Shown here: positions 18,117 to 28,115 of the stretch, piece after piece
Position numbering within the stretch: the first letter of the stretch is position 1
How the letters are laid out: every line of letters begins with the position of its first letter
Origin: Mucilaginibacter sp. SJ
GTDB lineage: Bacteria; Bacteroidota; Bacteroidia; Sphingobacteriales; Sphingobacteriaceae
Length of the DNA stretch: 64,000 nucleotides
Assembly: GCF_028993635.1 (NCBI RefSeq)
Contig: NZ_CP118631.1
Span: 992,001 to 1,056,000 of the forward strand
Reading direction: 5' to 3'
Notes under the pieces: generated by a model
Databases searched by the model: none
The model's input: the letters and a program-made list of their open reading frames with translations, nothing else
Told to the model about the DNA's origin: nothing
Position numbers and translations under genes: made by a program

Positions 18117-18150
18117 AAGCCCTGAAATAGCTGATTTCGGGGCTTTTTCT
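18117..18150 (+). terminator. Rho-independent terminator after the tRNA-Ser scar
   Basis: AAGCCCTGAAAT pairs with ATTTCGGGGCTT (12 bp, one G-T) around AGCTG and is followed by TTTTCT. The orientation is rightward. Confidence 0.8.
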
Positions 18151-18254
18151 TATACAAGAATGGCCACACTCCTACCTGAACAAAATGGTTGATGTGACCA
18201 AAGGTAAGCGCTTGGGTTTGAAAAGACAGCCGATGCATTTAGAAAGGTTCCTGT

Positions 18255-19844
18255 CTACCGCACCGTTATAATCACACGCTGATAGCTGGTAAGAGATGGT
18301 GTGCCGTTATCAGTTGCCTGAAAAATAATGTGAATCGTTTGGCCTGAAACAGCGTCTTTCGGCACTCCGATCTGTGTTTGCCTGGCTTCGGGATTTAATA
18401 TCGACGCTTTTCCCGGATAAGTTCCTTGTTGAAATTGCCACCAACTAACAGAAACCGGATTTCCGTCAGGGTCAGAAACGGCTCCGTTCAATCTGATCGT
18501 TTCGCCGGCTGCTGCCCTGACATTTAATGGCCCTTCTATTTTGGCGACCGGCTCGTGATTTGCTTTTGTATATATTGGCGTCACCGACCATTTAAGCCGG
18601 GCTGCAAAATCCCGCTGAGCGGCAGGAAAAAAGTCAGGGTACGTATTATTTCGGTCTTTCGGCGCAGCGAGTGAAGCTGCCATAGCCCGGGATGATGTAT
18701 CGCTATTCTGGAAGAAGATGTTTTTAGCTTTAGGATCAATAAATCCGGTACCGCCCCAGCCTCCATAAGTGTCTTTTTCATATGCGCGTAATCCGTTGCC
18801 AAGCATGTTCATAAACGTTGGGTCATCGCCCTCCCCTAACCATGAACCTTTTTCCTGAACAGGCATCCACACAACATAACCCATTTTCTTCAACTCATCA
18901 TTGGTATGGCCGACGAGACCAAAATAGTCCATAATATCGCCTTTTACCATTTGTTTTCCATCGCCCCATACCCTGTACAGTGCTCCCAATGGCCCCTTGC
19001 CTGATATATTTTCCTTCATCCAGGATGCTGTCATATAAACGGAATCCGGTGAAGCTGCATTTAGCTGAGCGCCATATCCATAGTTCGGTCCGCCTTTAAA
19101 CTCGCGATATTCAATACCCGGCCAGTTTGGTTTAATGTAGTTTGCATAAGTATCATCCTGGTCACCGGAGGGAAGTAAAACCACCTTTCGATAAATTTTT
19201 AATTTTATTTGCTCCCAATTGGTGGTGGACTCATATTGTTCTTGAATAGCTTTTAAAGCACGCGCTATAGTGCTTTGGCCCCCCCATGCTGTAATAAATA
19301 ATTGACCCGGTTTATCATCAAGTATCAGGGTTTTGATGAGATCTGAACCCGGCGAATCTTTTGAAATATCACCATCAAATTCAATATTTCCGATCCTGAT
19401 TTTGCCTTTGAGTACATCAGGTGCAGGATAATTGGGATTATGTATTTTTAGATTGGGATAAACATTTGCATAGGTATACACAGCATCATGAATAAAATGC
19501 TCATCTTCACCCCACCGCCATGATTCACATGGGCACAAGTTTAATCCAAAGCGGGTATACTCCCGTCCCGGTACAAACCATTTGGTTCCTTTGCCATCTC
19601 CCTTCCAATGAAAAGCGCTGCTCGCGTAAATCAATCCTTCAATTTCAACATCACTGCTATATAGCAGGAACCGAATAAGCGAGTTATTATCATCCAATTC
19701 CGGATCGGCTGTAATTATGATGCGTGGTCTTGTTTTGTTGGGTAAGTTTTGAGCATGCGCAAGGCCGTTAATCGTAAAAAGAGCCATTAGTATAAATGCA
19801 TACCGCCTCGCTCCGAAGCTAAAGTATTTCAGGTTTAAAATCAT
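18255..19844 (-). CDS. Sde182-like secreted protein (DUF1593, nucleoside-hydrolase-like)
   Basis: I start at ATG 19844; the longer frame opens with TTG. The protein has about 529 residues and a signal peptide ending GLAHAQ. The N-terminal domain (~25-330) starts RPRIIITADPELDDNNSLIR, matching the Asp-rich metal-site strand of nucleoside-hydrolase-like folds, and continues with FITAWGGQSTIARALKAIQE. This is the DUF1593/Sde182 family, named from a cellulose-binding protein. The C-terminal ~90 residues form an Ig-like domain (LNGAVSDPDGNPVSVSWWQF). The substrate is not established; a role in cutting a glycosidic or nucleosidic bond outside the cell is inferred from the fold. It lies just right of the island scar. 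Confidence 0.85.
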   Translation of the reverse strand: MILNLKYFSFGARRYAFILMALFTINGLAHAQNLPNKTRPRIIITADPELDDNNSLIRFLLYSSDVEIEGLIYASSAFHWKGDGKGTKWFVPGREYTRFGLNLCPCESWRWGEDEHFIHDAVYTYANVYPNLKIHNPNYPAPDVLKGKIRIGNIEFDGDISKDSPGSDLIKTLILDDKPGQLFITAWGGQSTIARALKAIQEQYESTTNWEQIKLKIYRKVVLLPSGDQDDTYANYIKPNWPGIEYREFKGGPNYGYGAQLNAASPDSVYMTASWMKENISGKGPLGALYRVWGDGKQMVKGDIMDYFGLVGHTNDELKKMGYVVWMPVQEKGSWLGEGDDPTFMNMLGNGLRAYEKDTYGGWGGTGFIDPKAKNIFFQNSDTSSRAMAASLAAPKDRNNTYPDFFPAAQRDFAARLKWSVTPIYTKANHEPVAKIEGPLNVRAAAGETIRLNGAVSDPDGNPVSVSWWQFQQGTYPGKASILNPEARQTQIGVPKDAVSGQTIHIIFQATDNGTPSLTSYQRVIITVR

Positions 19845-19902
19845 TGGCTGCACTGGTTTATAATTCTCTATCAAACAGAGACTTAAAAATAAACAAATCA
19901 GC

Positions 19903-19955
19903 CATAATATATATACAAAATCCCGCTTGAGCAGGTTTTTTGTATATATATTATG
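19903..19955 (-). terminator. Long hairpin after the DNase II gene
   Basis: CATAATATATATACAAAA (19903-19920) pairs perfectly with TTTTGTATATATATTATG (19938-19955), with an inner near-match CCCGC/GCAGG. It lies about 27 bp beyond the DNase II stop and upstream of the Sde182-like gene, so the two are probably separate units. Confidence 0.75.
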
Positions 19956-19981
19956 AAAAAGTTTTAAATTGTAAATTACGT

Positions 19982-21091
19982 TTACGGTTGTTCCCTCAAT
20001 GGTGCTTCCGCATGAAGATGATGTGTTTTTTGGATCAGCACGTGAGCTTCGGTCCTGTTATGCCCCGGGGGCGCTAAAAGCAAACTTGTTTTGGACAAGC
20101 CCGACCACAAAGTTTGATTTTGAAAAGCGATAGTGCAACCGCCACGTCTCCTTTGCGAAATCATACGGTTGATATCGCCAACACAAACCCAGGGATCATG
20201 CAATGTAACTCCCCATTTGGCATGATCATGTGTTTCGGGCCAGGCCCAGTGCGCGCCCATGAAACCTAAGTTGATATACTTGATGTCAAAAGTTTTATGA
20301 ATGCCGTCGCTATCGGCAATAGGTGGAATAGGGCCGCGGATCCAGGTTTCGATGTCCAAATCATCGTTTAGGATAGGCCCTACCAATTCGTTCCAAAAAT
20401 CTTTATTCCATTCCCGGTTCTTGGCTATAACTTTGAATGGCATGCCGCCAATAGACTTTAAATCAATGGAGTCGCCCAAGGCAACCGGGTGGCTCGCCAA
20501 AGGCTGTGTCAGCGAATGCAACTCGGCAGTTGCGGGCAGGTTGGCGGTATTATGAAGATAGATTTGTGGCTCCTGGTGGTTCAGCATCTGTTTGGCAATA
20601 AGATTAGCGGTATCCAAATCCAACGAAATGCACAGGTAGGTTTGTCCGTATTTGGGCGTAGGATCTTTGATAGCACCGGGATCTGCAAATTTCGGCCATG
20701 AGTGAAGTAACCAAAATGCAGTTTTCGATTCGGTATCAAATGCCAATACTCCCTTGGTATGCCCTTTGGTGCCATCATCATGTTTATTGGCACTTTCGGG
20801 CATCTCGTCATTATAAAGAACCCATCCGGTACTCGGAGCCGGTGATTTAATGTTTTTGAATACGGAGTCCATAGTCAGGTTGAGTGCTCCTTTATCGCCA
20901 TTCAAAACATTTGGAGACTTGGTAATCGTTCTTTTTCGGGCATCGGTATTTGCATCGACAGTGGAGTCGTAATAAACATATTCGTACCCTGTAGCTTTGT
21001 CGTTACCCACACCTCCGTCAAGTTGCGGAACTTTGTAGATAAACCACCAGTCGACTGGTGCGCCGTTCTCATCAAGCGCAGAAATTTTCAT
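19982..21091 (-). CDS. Deoxyribonuclease II family protein
   Basis: The 369 residues match DNase II throughout. Family hallmarks include GAPVDWWFIYKVPQL at the N-terminus, GYEYVYYD, GWVLYNDEMP, the first active-site H-x-K in GHTKGVLAFD (~residue 110), FWLLHSWPKFADP, YGQTYLCISLD, and the second H-x-K in HAKWGVT near residue 295, followed by VCVGDINRM. Animal DNase II is a lysosomal, divalent-cation-independent endonuclease; bacterial members are uncommon. No signal peptide precedes the DNase domain. An in-frame TAA lies 11 codons upstream of ATG 21091 with no other start, so the protein appears cytoplasmic unless exported by another route. Confidence 0.9.
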   Translation of the reverse strand: MKISALDENGAPVDWWFIYKVPQLDGGVGNDKATGYEYVYYDSTVDANTDARKRTITKSPNVLNGDKGALNLTMDSVFKNIKSPAPSTGWVLYNDEMPESANKHDDGTKGHTKGVLAFDTESKTAFWLLHSWPKFADPGAIKDPTPKYGQTYLCISLDLDTANLIAKQMLNHQEPQIYLHNTANLPATAELHSLTQPLASHPVALGDSIDLKSIGGMPFKVIAKNREWNKDFWNELVGPILNDDLDIETWIRGPIPPIADSDGIHKTFDIKYINLGFMGAHWAWPETHDHAKWGVTLHDPWVCVGDINRMISQRRRGGCTIAFQNQTLWSGLSKTSLLLAPPGHNRTEAHVLIQKTHHLHAEAPLREQP

Positions 21092-21280
21092 AATTTTTTT
21101 GGTTAAGGTTGAAAAATTGATTGATTAATCGCTTGCAGGCGTTGATGAGGTTTGCGATAAAGATAAAGCAATGTCGCGCACAGATGACCACGTAATTTCA
21201 CGGTATTTACATGAGAATTTCCCGTATTTTTACGTATAAAACACTAAATCAATCATTAAAAGTTTAATGCGATCGGCTAT

Positions 21281-21313
21281 AAAAAAACTCGCCATGTGGT
21301 TAAGACAGCGAGC
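21281..21313 (-). terminator. Terminator after the phosphoesterase gene
   Basis: On the minus strand GCTCGC...GCGAGT forms a short stem followed by a run of seven T, about 70 bp beyond the phosphoesterase stop. Confidence 0.6.
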
Positions 21314-21381
21314 TCTAAGCATACATATAATATTATACAGTTAACCTCTGAGCGGGATGTTGAAGTTAACTATTTTCTCCA

Positions 21382-24120
21382 TCAATCATCATCGTCTTCA
21401 TCTTTGCCCGCCAGTTTAGCGGGATAAGCTTTTTTACCCTTAGCCGCAAACCAAAGTATCCTGTTCATCACATCATCATTACCACCGTCAATATGATCGT
21501 ATTCAGATCTTGATGATAACTGTGCAAAATGCAATGCAGAACCTTTGAGCGCAGAAAAAGGTTGGTTGATTTTATTAATCGGCACCTTGTTTTTTAAACT
21601 GGTATAAGTGTATGCAGATGGTTTGCCGGTAAAGCAATCAAACATAGGTAATGCAGTAGCATCGATGATATTCATTGGAGGTAAGCCCAATATTTGTTCA
21701 ATAGAACGCACTATACAGGTTTGATTATAGTTTTTGCTCACTTTGTGCTGTAACCTGCTATACGGACTAATCACAAACCCTGTAGTGCGATATGCAGATA
21801 CATGGTCCCACCCTGCCTGTGAATCATCTTCGGTAACAAATATTACCGTGTTTTTCCAGAAACGGCTTTTTGAAACTGCTTCAACAATACGGCCGAGCGC
21901 CAGGTCGTTATCAGCTACCATGGCGTCAGGTGTCGGGTAGCCTGGCCGGGTGCCTACAGTATGATCGGCCGATAGGGCCATGATCATCAGTTGTGGTAAC
22001 TGATCACCGGGCTTTTGCTCATATTCATGAAGCTCTTTAATAAAAGCGGTGGCCCTTAACTGTTCATTGATCTTATGCTCGTCGGATCCCGGGAAGTTTT
22101 GCGACAGCATTGGCCTCACCCGCGAAATAGTGCTGGTATTTTTAAATTCAAAAGGCTTACCTGCTGTGTAGTTGCTATAAATATCGCTCCAACTTAACCT
22201 ATCATCAAAATGCACAGCACAGGCTTCGCCGTAAATCCTGACTGTTTTGCCGTGATCGGCGGCATTATTCCAGATAAAGCCATTCCCGTCATAAACCAGG
22301 GCATCCTCCTGCACATGCGGATAACTCCTAAACCAGGAGCGTACACTTTTTTCAACATAATCGGTAACCATGGCAGCATCAGTCCACTGGTGCCCTTCGG
22401 CAGAGCATTTTCCGGAAGCATAATAGTTATCAAGCAATAAAAAATTGCGCGCCAAATTATGTTGATTGGGGGTAACACTATCACCATAAATGCAAAGCGA
22501 TTTATTGCCTTCACCTTCAGGCATATCGCCCAAAACCTGATCATATGTGCGGTTTTCCTTGATAATATAAAGTACATGATTAAAAACCGAGGGCTCGCCG
22601 ATACGCTCTGGTATGGGTTTAGGCGCAATGTTTTTGCGGGGCAGTAGCTGGGCTATCTGCTGGCGGAAACTCAGGTTTAGGTTTTGGACTTTTTGAGTAT
22701 ACTTTTTTAGCAAAGCATCATCGGGAATGGTTATCATTGATACTGTAGCCTTTGAATGGTGCGAGTTGTAAGCTGCAATATCTGCCCCTGAGGGTAAATC
22801 ACCTTTTAAATTGCTTTTGCCTATCTCGTCAGCACTTACCCTCGAGCCTTCTCCTTCCAGGTTGGTTACAAATAAATTATTGCCGTCAACAGCCAATCCG
22901 CCGGGGTATGCTTCGGTTGGAATAAAGCCTTTCACTTCGTTAGTGCCGGTTCCTTTAAGAGATGTTTTACTACCCAATTTTACCATGGCCACAGCGTTAT
23001 CCAAACCATTTGCTACATAAAGTATTGTGCCATCGGCATTAATGGCTAAAGCATTGGGAGTATCACCTATATAACTCTTTTTGCCAGGATTTAATTTAAC
23101 ATCAATCGCTGCTACATTTTGTAATGAACTTGTTGAAATTACCGATACCATGTCACTATTGCCATTCGCAACATAAACAAAAGCTTCATCGGCACTGTTG
23201 ATAATGGCATTAGGATGCAGCCCCACAGTAATTTCCTTGATCACATCTCCCTTTGCCAAATCCATAACCATTACTGTTCCCTGCACGGTTGCCCCTGTTT
23301 TGGGATCGACATAAGCCTTACCATAGGGTACACCCGCTGTTTCACGCTTCAATGTATCGATAGCTTGCGGCCCGGCCCAATTGGTTAAAAATATCTTATC
23401 CTTTGCAATCGTCAACCCATAAGGTGCAACTCCGGTTGATCTCGTCCAAACGGTTTTATTATCAGTTAAATTGATCTTTACCAGTTGGTTGTTGCCGTTT
23501 AAAACTACATATAAGTAATTTATGCCATTTTCTTTATTGATAGCTAAATCGTTAGGCAATGCCAATGGCGATTCACCTTCAGCTTTAAAATTGAAAGTGT
23601 TTTGTATACTGATGTTGCCATCTTTCCAAATAGCTTTGAAAACGTAGGATTTTGAATCCTTACCCTTGCCTGCCGCAGCACTCCAATATATTTGAGTTTG
23701 ACTATCAATATCCACAACTTTTAAGCCGGAGTAGGTGCTTGTAAGTCCGCGATAGCGGGAATCTTGTTTATAGGTCCAGCGATTGGAAACTTTCTTAGTT
23801 ACAGTATCGATTATAGTAAGCCCATACCGGTCTTCGACAGCGATAAACCTGGTGCTCGGGATCAGTCTTACGTCCATACTATGATTTTCATCAGCAGCGT
23901 CGCCAAATGAAATCACTGTTCCTGCCGGATCAATAATACGGTTGTAAGGCATTAAAACCGGTAATATATGGCGATTTAGTGTACTGTCGTCATAAGCACT
24001 GTGCATATTAACCTGTTCATTATCGGAGATTTGTTTGTTGCCAGAAACGGTATGGCAGGCATATAGGCAAAAAGAAAGTGCTAATATGGATAGATGTGAT
24101 AGTAATTTGGAATACTTCAT
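21382..24120 (-). CDS. YncE-like beta-propeller/phosphoesterase lipoprotein
   Basis: The 912-residue protein has a lipoprotein leader (LALSFCLYACHTVSG, Cys ~22). Residues ~60-430 form a YVTN/YncE-type propeller (repeated VMDLAKGDVIKEITVG and YVANGNSDMVSVIS). The C-terminal half is an alkaline phosphatase/phospholipase-C-like phosphoesterase: NHVLYIIKENRTYDQVLGDM, SAEGHQWTDAAMVTDYVEK, VIFVTEDDSQAGWDHVSAYR. The E-N-R-T-Y-D, E-D-D and D-H-x-S positions are the usual metal ligands and nucleophile area. It probably sits at the cell surface and releases phosphate from organic esters; the exact substrate is unknown. It ends in an Asp-rich tail (AGKDEDDDD). A DNase II gene lies downstream, which suggests extracellular phosphate or nucleic-acid use. 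Confidence 0.9.
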   Translation of the reverse strand: MKYSKLLSHLSILALSFCLYACHTVSGNKQISDNEQVNMHSAYDDSTLNRHILPVLMPYNRIIDPAGTVISFGDAADENHSMDVRLIPSTRFIAVEDRYGLTIIDTVTKKVSNRWTYKQDSRYRGLTSTYSGLKVVDIDSQTQIYWSAAAGKGKDSKSYVFKAIWKDGNISIQNTFNFKAEGESPLALPNDLAINKENGINYLYVVLNGNNQLVKINLTDNKTVWTRSTGVAPYGLTIAKDKIFLTNWAGPQAIDTLKRETAGVPYGKAYVDPKTGATVQGTVMVMDLAKGDVIKEITVGLHPNAIINSADEAFVYVANGNSDMVSVISTSSLQNVAAIDVKLNPGKKSYIGDTPNALAINADGTILYVANGLDNAVAMVKLGSKTSLKGTGTNEVKGFIPTEAYPGGLAVDGNNLFVTNLEGEGSRVSADEIGKSNLKGDLPSGADIAAYNSHHSKATVSMITIPDDALLKKYTQKVQNLNLSFRQQIAQLLPRKNIAPKPIPERIGEPSVFNHVLYIIKENRTYDQVLGDMPEGEGNKSLCIYGDSVTPNQHNLARNFLLLDNYYASGKCSAEGHQWTDAAMVTDYVEKSVRSWFRSYPHVQEDALVYDGNGFIWNNAADHGKTVRIYGEACAVHFDDRLSWSDIYSNYTAGKPFEFKNTSTISRVRPMLSQNFPGSDEHKINEQLRATAFIKELHEYEQKPGDQLPQLMIMALSADHTVGTRPGYPTPDAMVADNDLALGRIVEAVSKSRFWKNTVIFVTEDDSQAGWDHVSAYRTTGFVISPYSRLQHKVSKNYNQTCIVRSIEQILGLPPMNIIDATALPMFDCFTGKPSAYTYTSLKNKVPINKINQPFSALKGSALHFAQLSSRSEYDHIDGGNDDVMNRILWFAAKGKKAYPAKLAGKDEDDDD

Positions 24121-24278
24121 AGTACTGAACTAAGTGGCTAAATTAAGGCAGATACGTTTACTAAAGGTAAATATTTGATAAAGAATATAATTGTTACATA
24201 GTTCACGAAAATGCATTGGTGATTGTCTTCTTTTCTATAATTGTTATGATATTTACCGGGTAACACATCAAAGCAAGA

Positions 24279-27200
24279 GTGATCAGGATAATCAGTTACC
24301 AGGAAAGCGAAAGCAACCATAATGTCATCATCAAAGGCGCAACCATAACCGACCTTAGCGAAAGTGTTATTGCCGCTCACGCAGCCGTCAGCATTTATTT
24401 TGACAAGCAAAGCTACAGGCAAATACTGGCCAAACATTTGGAAATTAACCACGGGGCTTTTACCAATCAGTCAGGTACAGTTGCCTTTCCCGAGGTAATT
24501 GTTACCAGTCATGAAGGGCAGCTGGCTCTTTCGTGCGGGTGCCATGCTACAGGTAATAAACTTTGCGAGCACCAGGCACAGGTACTATCGGCTATAACAC
24601 AGCGTGATGAGTTACGGTTATTTTTTGATGACGAACTAAGGCATAAAAAGTTAAAAAAAGCAGCAGCTGATTACGGACTTGAAGAAGAACCTGATCTGGA
24701 CAAGTTTTTCGAGGTAAGATCATTGTCTAAAAATTTCGAGATAGTCCCCCGCTCCATCGCGTTAACAGCCATTACCAAGGAGAGCCTTGCCAACTTGCAA
24801 AGTGTTATAGTCAACGACATTGCTGAACCGATTGGGCAACCCGGCGAGGACACTGATAAAACAACCTGTATCATACTAAAACAGCATAAATACTATAAAT
24901 ATTTATTTATTGAACTATATGCCGCACAAAGCACCAAAGATGGAAAAATCAAGAACCCATTGGTGCCTATTGCTCCTTTAGACCTGATCTGGGAAACGAA
25001 CGACGCACAGCAACTCAAATTCTTTACCGGGGTACACAAGTTTCAAAATCATATTAACACGCAAAGAACTGCAACCGATATTGCTGCACTAAGGGCTATC
25101 GTTAAAAACCCGTTGGTCTACAGTTTCTACGCGCATGACAATACTGTTTCGGACAAGGTAACGGCTGGCTCGATAAGTCCTGTACTGGTTAAGAATTTTA
25201 AAAATGATCTCGAGTTGAAAGTAAATACCTGGGATGAGTTTTATGAAATAAGCGGCATTTTTAACATTGATGGTTTGCTGTACAATCTTAAGGATCTTGA
25301 TATCAGGTATACCTATTTTATAGGTATAGGCAACGTACTTTATCTTATTGAAAGCCTGCAGGTATTAAATATTATTGACCTGCTGAAAAAGAAACAGGGT
25401 AGCCTGCAGATACATAAGAGTAAGTTTGCAGAATTAAAATCACACTTGCTTAATAAGCTGGAAAACAAACTCCGTATTGATTACACTTACATTAAACCTG
25501 CAACAGAGGAACAGATAATAAAAGACGGCTTTGACCAGCCTGCCGAGAAGATCATTTATCTATCGGACTTTGGCGCACATGTCATGATCATTCCTGTGCT
25601 GCGCTATGGTGAGGCCGAGATCCCTATCCGCACGCAAAAGCAGATCTACGGTACCGACGAAAAAGGCAACCAATTTTTAGTTAAACGGCGCGATGATGAG
25701 GAAATAGCCTTTACAGCCCTGCTTGTAAAACAACACCCTTATTTTAACGAACAGTTGGATAACGGCCTTGATTACTTCTACCTGCATAAAAGGCATTTTT
25801 TAGATGAGGAGTGGTTTTTAAATGTATTTGACGAATGGCATAACCACAAGATCGAAATACTCGGCTTTAACGAACTGGAAGGCAACAAGCTGAACCCGCA
25901 TAAAGTAAAGATAACCATCAACGTAGTGAGCGGGATCAACTGGTTCAATACAGTTATCGATATAAAATTTGGCAAAAAAAGAGCTTCGTTGAAACAGGTT
26001 CACCAGGCTGTAAAAAATAAAAGCAAGTATGTACACCTTGATGATGGAACCCGGGGAATTTTACCCACCGAATGGATAGAGAAATTCACTGATTATTTTA
26101 ATTCGGGAGAGATTGCTGATAATGACACGCTGCATACTTCAAAAAGTAATTATACTGCTATACAACAATATTACGACGAGGAAATGCTTGACGAGGACGT
26201 GCGAAACGAGCTTGCGATATACAACAGAAAGCTTACCGGTACAGAAACCATTGATGAAGTACCGGTTCCTCCTGGACTAAACGGAACGCTTCGCGCTTAC
26301 CAACGCCAGGGGTTAAACTGGTTAAATTTTTTAGATAACCTTAATTTTGGCGGCTGCCTTGCCGATGATATGGGTCTGGGTAAAAGCCTCCAGGTGATTG
26401 CCTTTATCCTTTTACAACGCAGCAAAACCGAAAACAATACCAACCTTATTATAGTGCCGACCTTGCTCCTGTTTAACTGGCAGCAGGAGGTTCAAAAATT
26501 CGCGCCATCTATCAGTATTCATATTATTTACGGTGCGGAACGGCTTAAGCATACCAGGCACCTGCACCAATATGAAATTGTGCTTACCTCCTACGGTACT
26601 TTACTGTCAGATATTAATTTCCTGAAGGATTTTAATTTCAATTATATCTTTCTCGACGAATCCCAGAATATAAAGAATCCCGAATCGCAGCGCTACAAGG
26701 CTGTAAGGCTCCTGAAATCGCGGAATAAAATTACAATAACGGGTACCCCGATAGAAAACAACACGTTCGATTTATATGGCCAGCTATCATTTGCCTGCCC
26801 CGGTTTATTGGGGAGCAAGCAATATTTCAAGGATATTTATGCTGTTCCTATCGATAAATTTAAGGGCAGCAAACGCGCCGCTGAACTGCAGGAAAAAGTG
26901 AGGCCTTTCATACTTCGGCGCACCAAACAACAGGTAGCTACCGAACTGCCGGAAAAAACCGAAATGGTATTGTATTGTGAAATGAATCAGGAGCAGCGCC
27001 ATATTTACGACTCATACGAAAAAGAATTCAGAGAATATATTTCGGCCACAACAAATGAGGAGCTAAAAAAGAGCTCAATGAACGTGTTAAAAGGGTTAAA
27101 CAAATTGAGGCAGATCTGCGATTCGCCGATGCTCATAAAAGGCGAGAAAATGCATGGTGACGCATCGGCCAAGCTTGAGATGCTGATAGAAGAAATAGAA

Positions 27201-27668
27201 AGCAAAAAGCATCAGCATAAGATCCTCATATTCTCGCAGTTTGTATCCATGCTTGATCTTATCCGCAGGGAATTGATATGCCGTGACATTCGCTTCTCAT
27301 ACCTCACCGGTCAAACCCGCAAACGCGAGCAGGTTGTTAATGAGTTTCAGAATGATCCCGGCATCAGGGTATTCCTGATTAGCCTTAAAGCCGGCGGTAC
27401 CGGTCTTAATTTAACAGAAGCAGATTATGTTTACCTCGTCGACCCGTGGTGGAACCCGGCTGTCGAAAATCAGGCCATAGACCGCTGCCATCGCATCGGC
27501 CAGGGCAAAAAAATTGTGGCGGTAAGGCTTATTTGCCCCGGCACTATCGAAGATAAGATCATGGTGATGCAGCAATCAAAAAAGGATATCGCCAATAGCC
27601 TGATCAGGCCCGACAGCGCTGTTACAAGTTCATTGTCAAAAGATGACCTGCTTGGTTTATTGAGTTAG
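24279..27668 (+). CDS. SNF2-family DEAD/DEAH-box helicase with SWIM zinc finger
   Basis: The protein has 1129 residues and starts at GTG; a stop codon lies six codons upstream and no ATG is nearby. A SWIM-type zinc motif CGC...CEH appears at ~86-98. A long middle region leads to the SNF2 ATPase: motif I DDMGLGKSLQ (~695), motif II DESQ (~791; usually DEAH, here LDESQN), and TGTPIENN as motif III. The helicase C-terminal lobe has FSQFVSMLDLI, SLKAGGTGLNLTEADYV and DPWWNPAVENQAIDRCHRIGQ (motifs IV-VI). SNF2 proteins are ATP-driven double-stranded DNA translocases that remodel protein-DNA complexes. Bacterial SWIM-SNF2 proteins of this size are common housekeeping genes of unclear role. It is divergent from the phosphoesterase gene. 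Confidence 0.92.
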   Translation: MIRIISYQESESNHNVIIKGATITDLSESVIAAHAAVSIYFDKQSYRQILAKHLEINHGAFTNQSGTVAFPEVIVTSHEGQLALSCGCHATGNKLCEHQAQVLSAITQRDELRLFFDDELRHKKLKKAAADYGLEEEPDLDKFFEVRSLSKNFEIVPRSIALTAITKESLANLQSVIVNDIAEPIGQPGEDTDKTTCIILKQHKYYKYLFIELYAAQSTKDGKIKNPLVPIAPLDLIWETNDAQQLKFFTGVHKFQNHINTQRTATDIAALRAIVKNPLVYSFYAHDNTVSDKVTAGSISPVLVKNFKNDLELKVNTWDEFYEISGIFNIDGLLYNLKDLDIRYTYFIGIGNVLYLIESLQVLNIIDLLKKKQGSLQIHKSKFAELKSHLLNKLENKLRIDYTYIKPATEEQIIKDGFDQPAEKIIYLSDFGAHVMIIPVLRYGEAEIPIRTQKQIYGTDEKGNQFLVKRRDDEEIAFTALLVKQHPYFNEQLDNGLDYFYLHKRHFLDEEWFLNVFDEWHNHKIEILGFNELEGNKLNPHKVKITINVVSGINWFNTVIDIKFGKKRASLKQVHQAVKNKSKYVHLDDGTRGILPTEWIEKFTDYFNSGEIADNDTLHTSKSNYTAIQQYYDEEMLDEDVRNELAIYNRKLTGTETIDEVPVPPGLNGTLRAYQRQGLNWLNFLDNLNFGGCLADDMGLGKSLQVIAFILLQRSKTENNTNLIIVPTLLLFNWQQEVQKFAPSISIHIIYGAERLKHTRHLHQYEIVLTSYGTLLSDINFLKDFNFNYIFLDESQNIKNPESQRYKAVRLLKSRNKITITGTPIENNTFDLYGQLSFACPGLLGSKQYFKDIYAVPIDKFKGSKRAAELQEKVRPFILRRTKQQVATELPEKTEMVLYCEMNQEQRHIYDSYEKEFREYISATTNEELKKSSMNVLKGLNKLRQICDSPMLIKGEKMHGDASAKLEMLIEEIESKKHQHKILIFSQFVSMLDLIRRELICRDIRFSYLTGQTRKREQVVNEFQNDPGIRVFLISLKAGGTGLNLTEADYVYLVDPWWNPAVENQAIDRCHRIGQGKKIVAVRLICPGTIEDKIMVMQQSKKDIANSLIRPDSAVTSSLSKDDLLGLLS

Positions 27669-27701
27669 TTAATTACTGTTAAGCCTTCATGCTACCCATC
27701 G

Positions 27702-28019
27702 TTATTGCGTTTTAGATTTTCGTAACCACGGGATGACTAAAAAAGTTACAATAGCGTGAGCAACTAATGACAGCCCAAAAGTAAACAGCACGATATATGA
27801 TTTCCTCATCCAGGTATTAAAATAATCGAGGAAGGCCGACCTGTTTGTACCACTATATAAAGCAGCTAAAGCAAACACAGATAAGCCAGTAAGCCAAAGT
27901 GTTAGGTGCGAGTAAAAATAGCGTGATGGAATAATGCCGGCATTTGAAAACGAAGTGAATAACAAAATAACGTGAGCAATAAAAAGAATAACTGCCACTG
28001 AGATTAAGATATAAAGCAT
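27702..28019 (-). CDS. Small inner-membrane protein, three predicted helices
   Basis: ATG at 28019 is preferred; the longer frame begins with TTG. The 105-residue protein has hydrophobic helices around ISVAVILFIAHVILLF, LWLTGLSVFALAALY and VLFTFGLSLVAHAIVTFLV and a basic C-terminus (PWLRKSKTQ). No family recognised. It is convergent with the SNF2 gene (33 bp apart) and has no obvious partner. Confidence 0.55.
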   Translation of the reverse strand: MLYILISVAVILFIAHVILLFTSFSNAGIIPSRYFYSHLTLWLTGLSVFALAALYSGTNRSAFLDYFNTWMRKSYIVLFTFGLSLVAHAIVTFLVIPWLRKSKTQ

Positions 28020-28115
28020 GATAAAGATTTTCAACTATGAAGATAAAACTTTAGCCATCACAATCAAAAGTTCTAAGTTGTATTTTTATCTTTAACAATA
28101 AACAAATGTCAAATA

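Larger units (their letters stand above)
17316..18254. other. Gene-poor end of the island
   Basis: No long gene is present. What can be seen, listed separately: a short leftward frame with its own promoter match, a degenerate tRNA-like sequence, a rightward promoter match with no gene after it, a tRNA-Ser 3'-end match and a terminator. The remainder is AT-rich and featureless. Confidence 0.6.
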
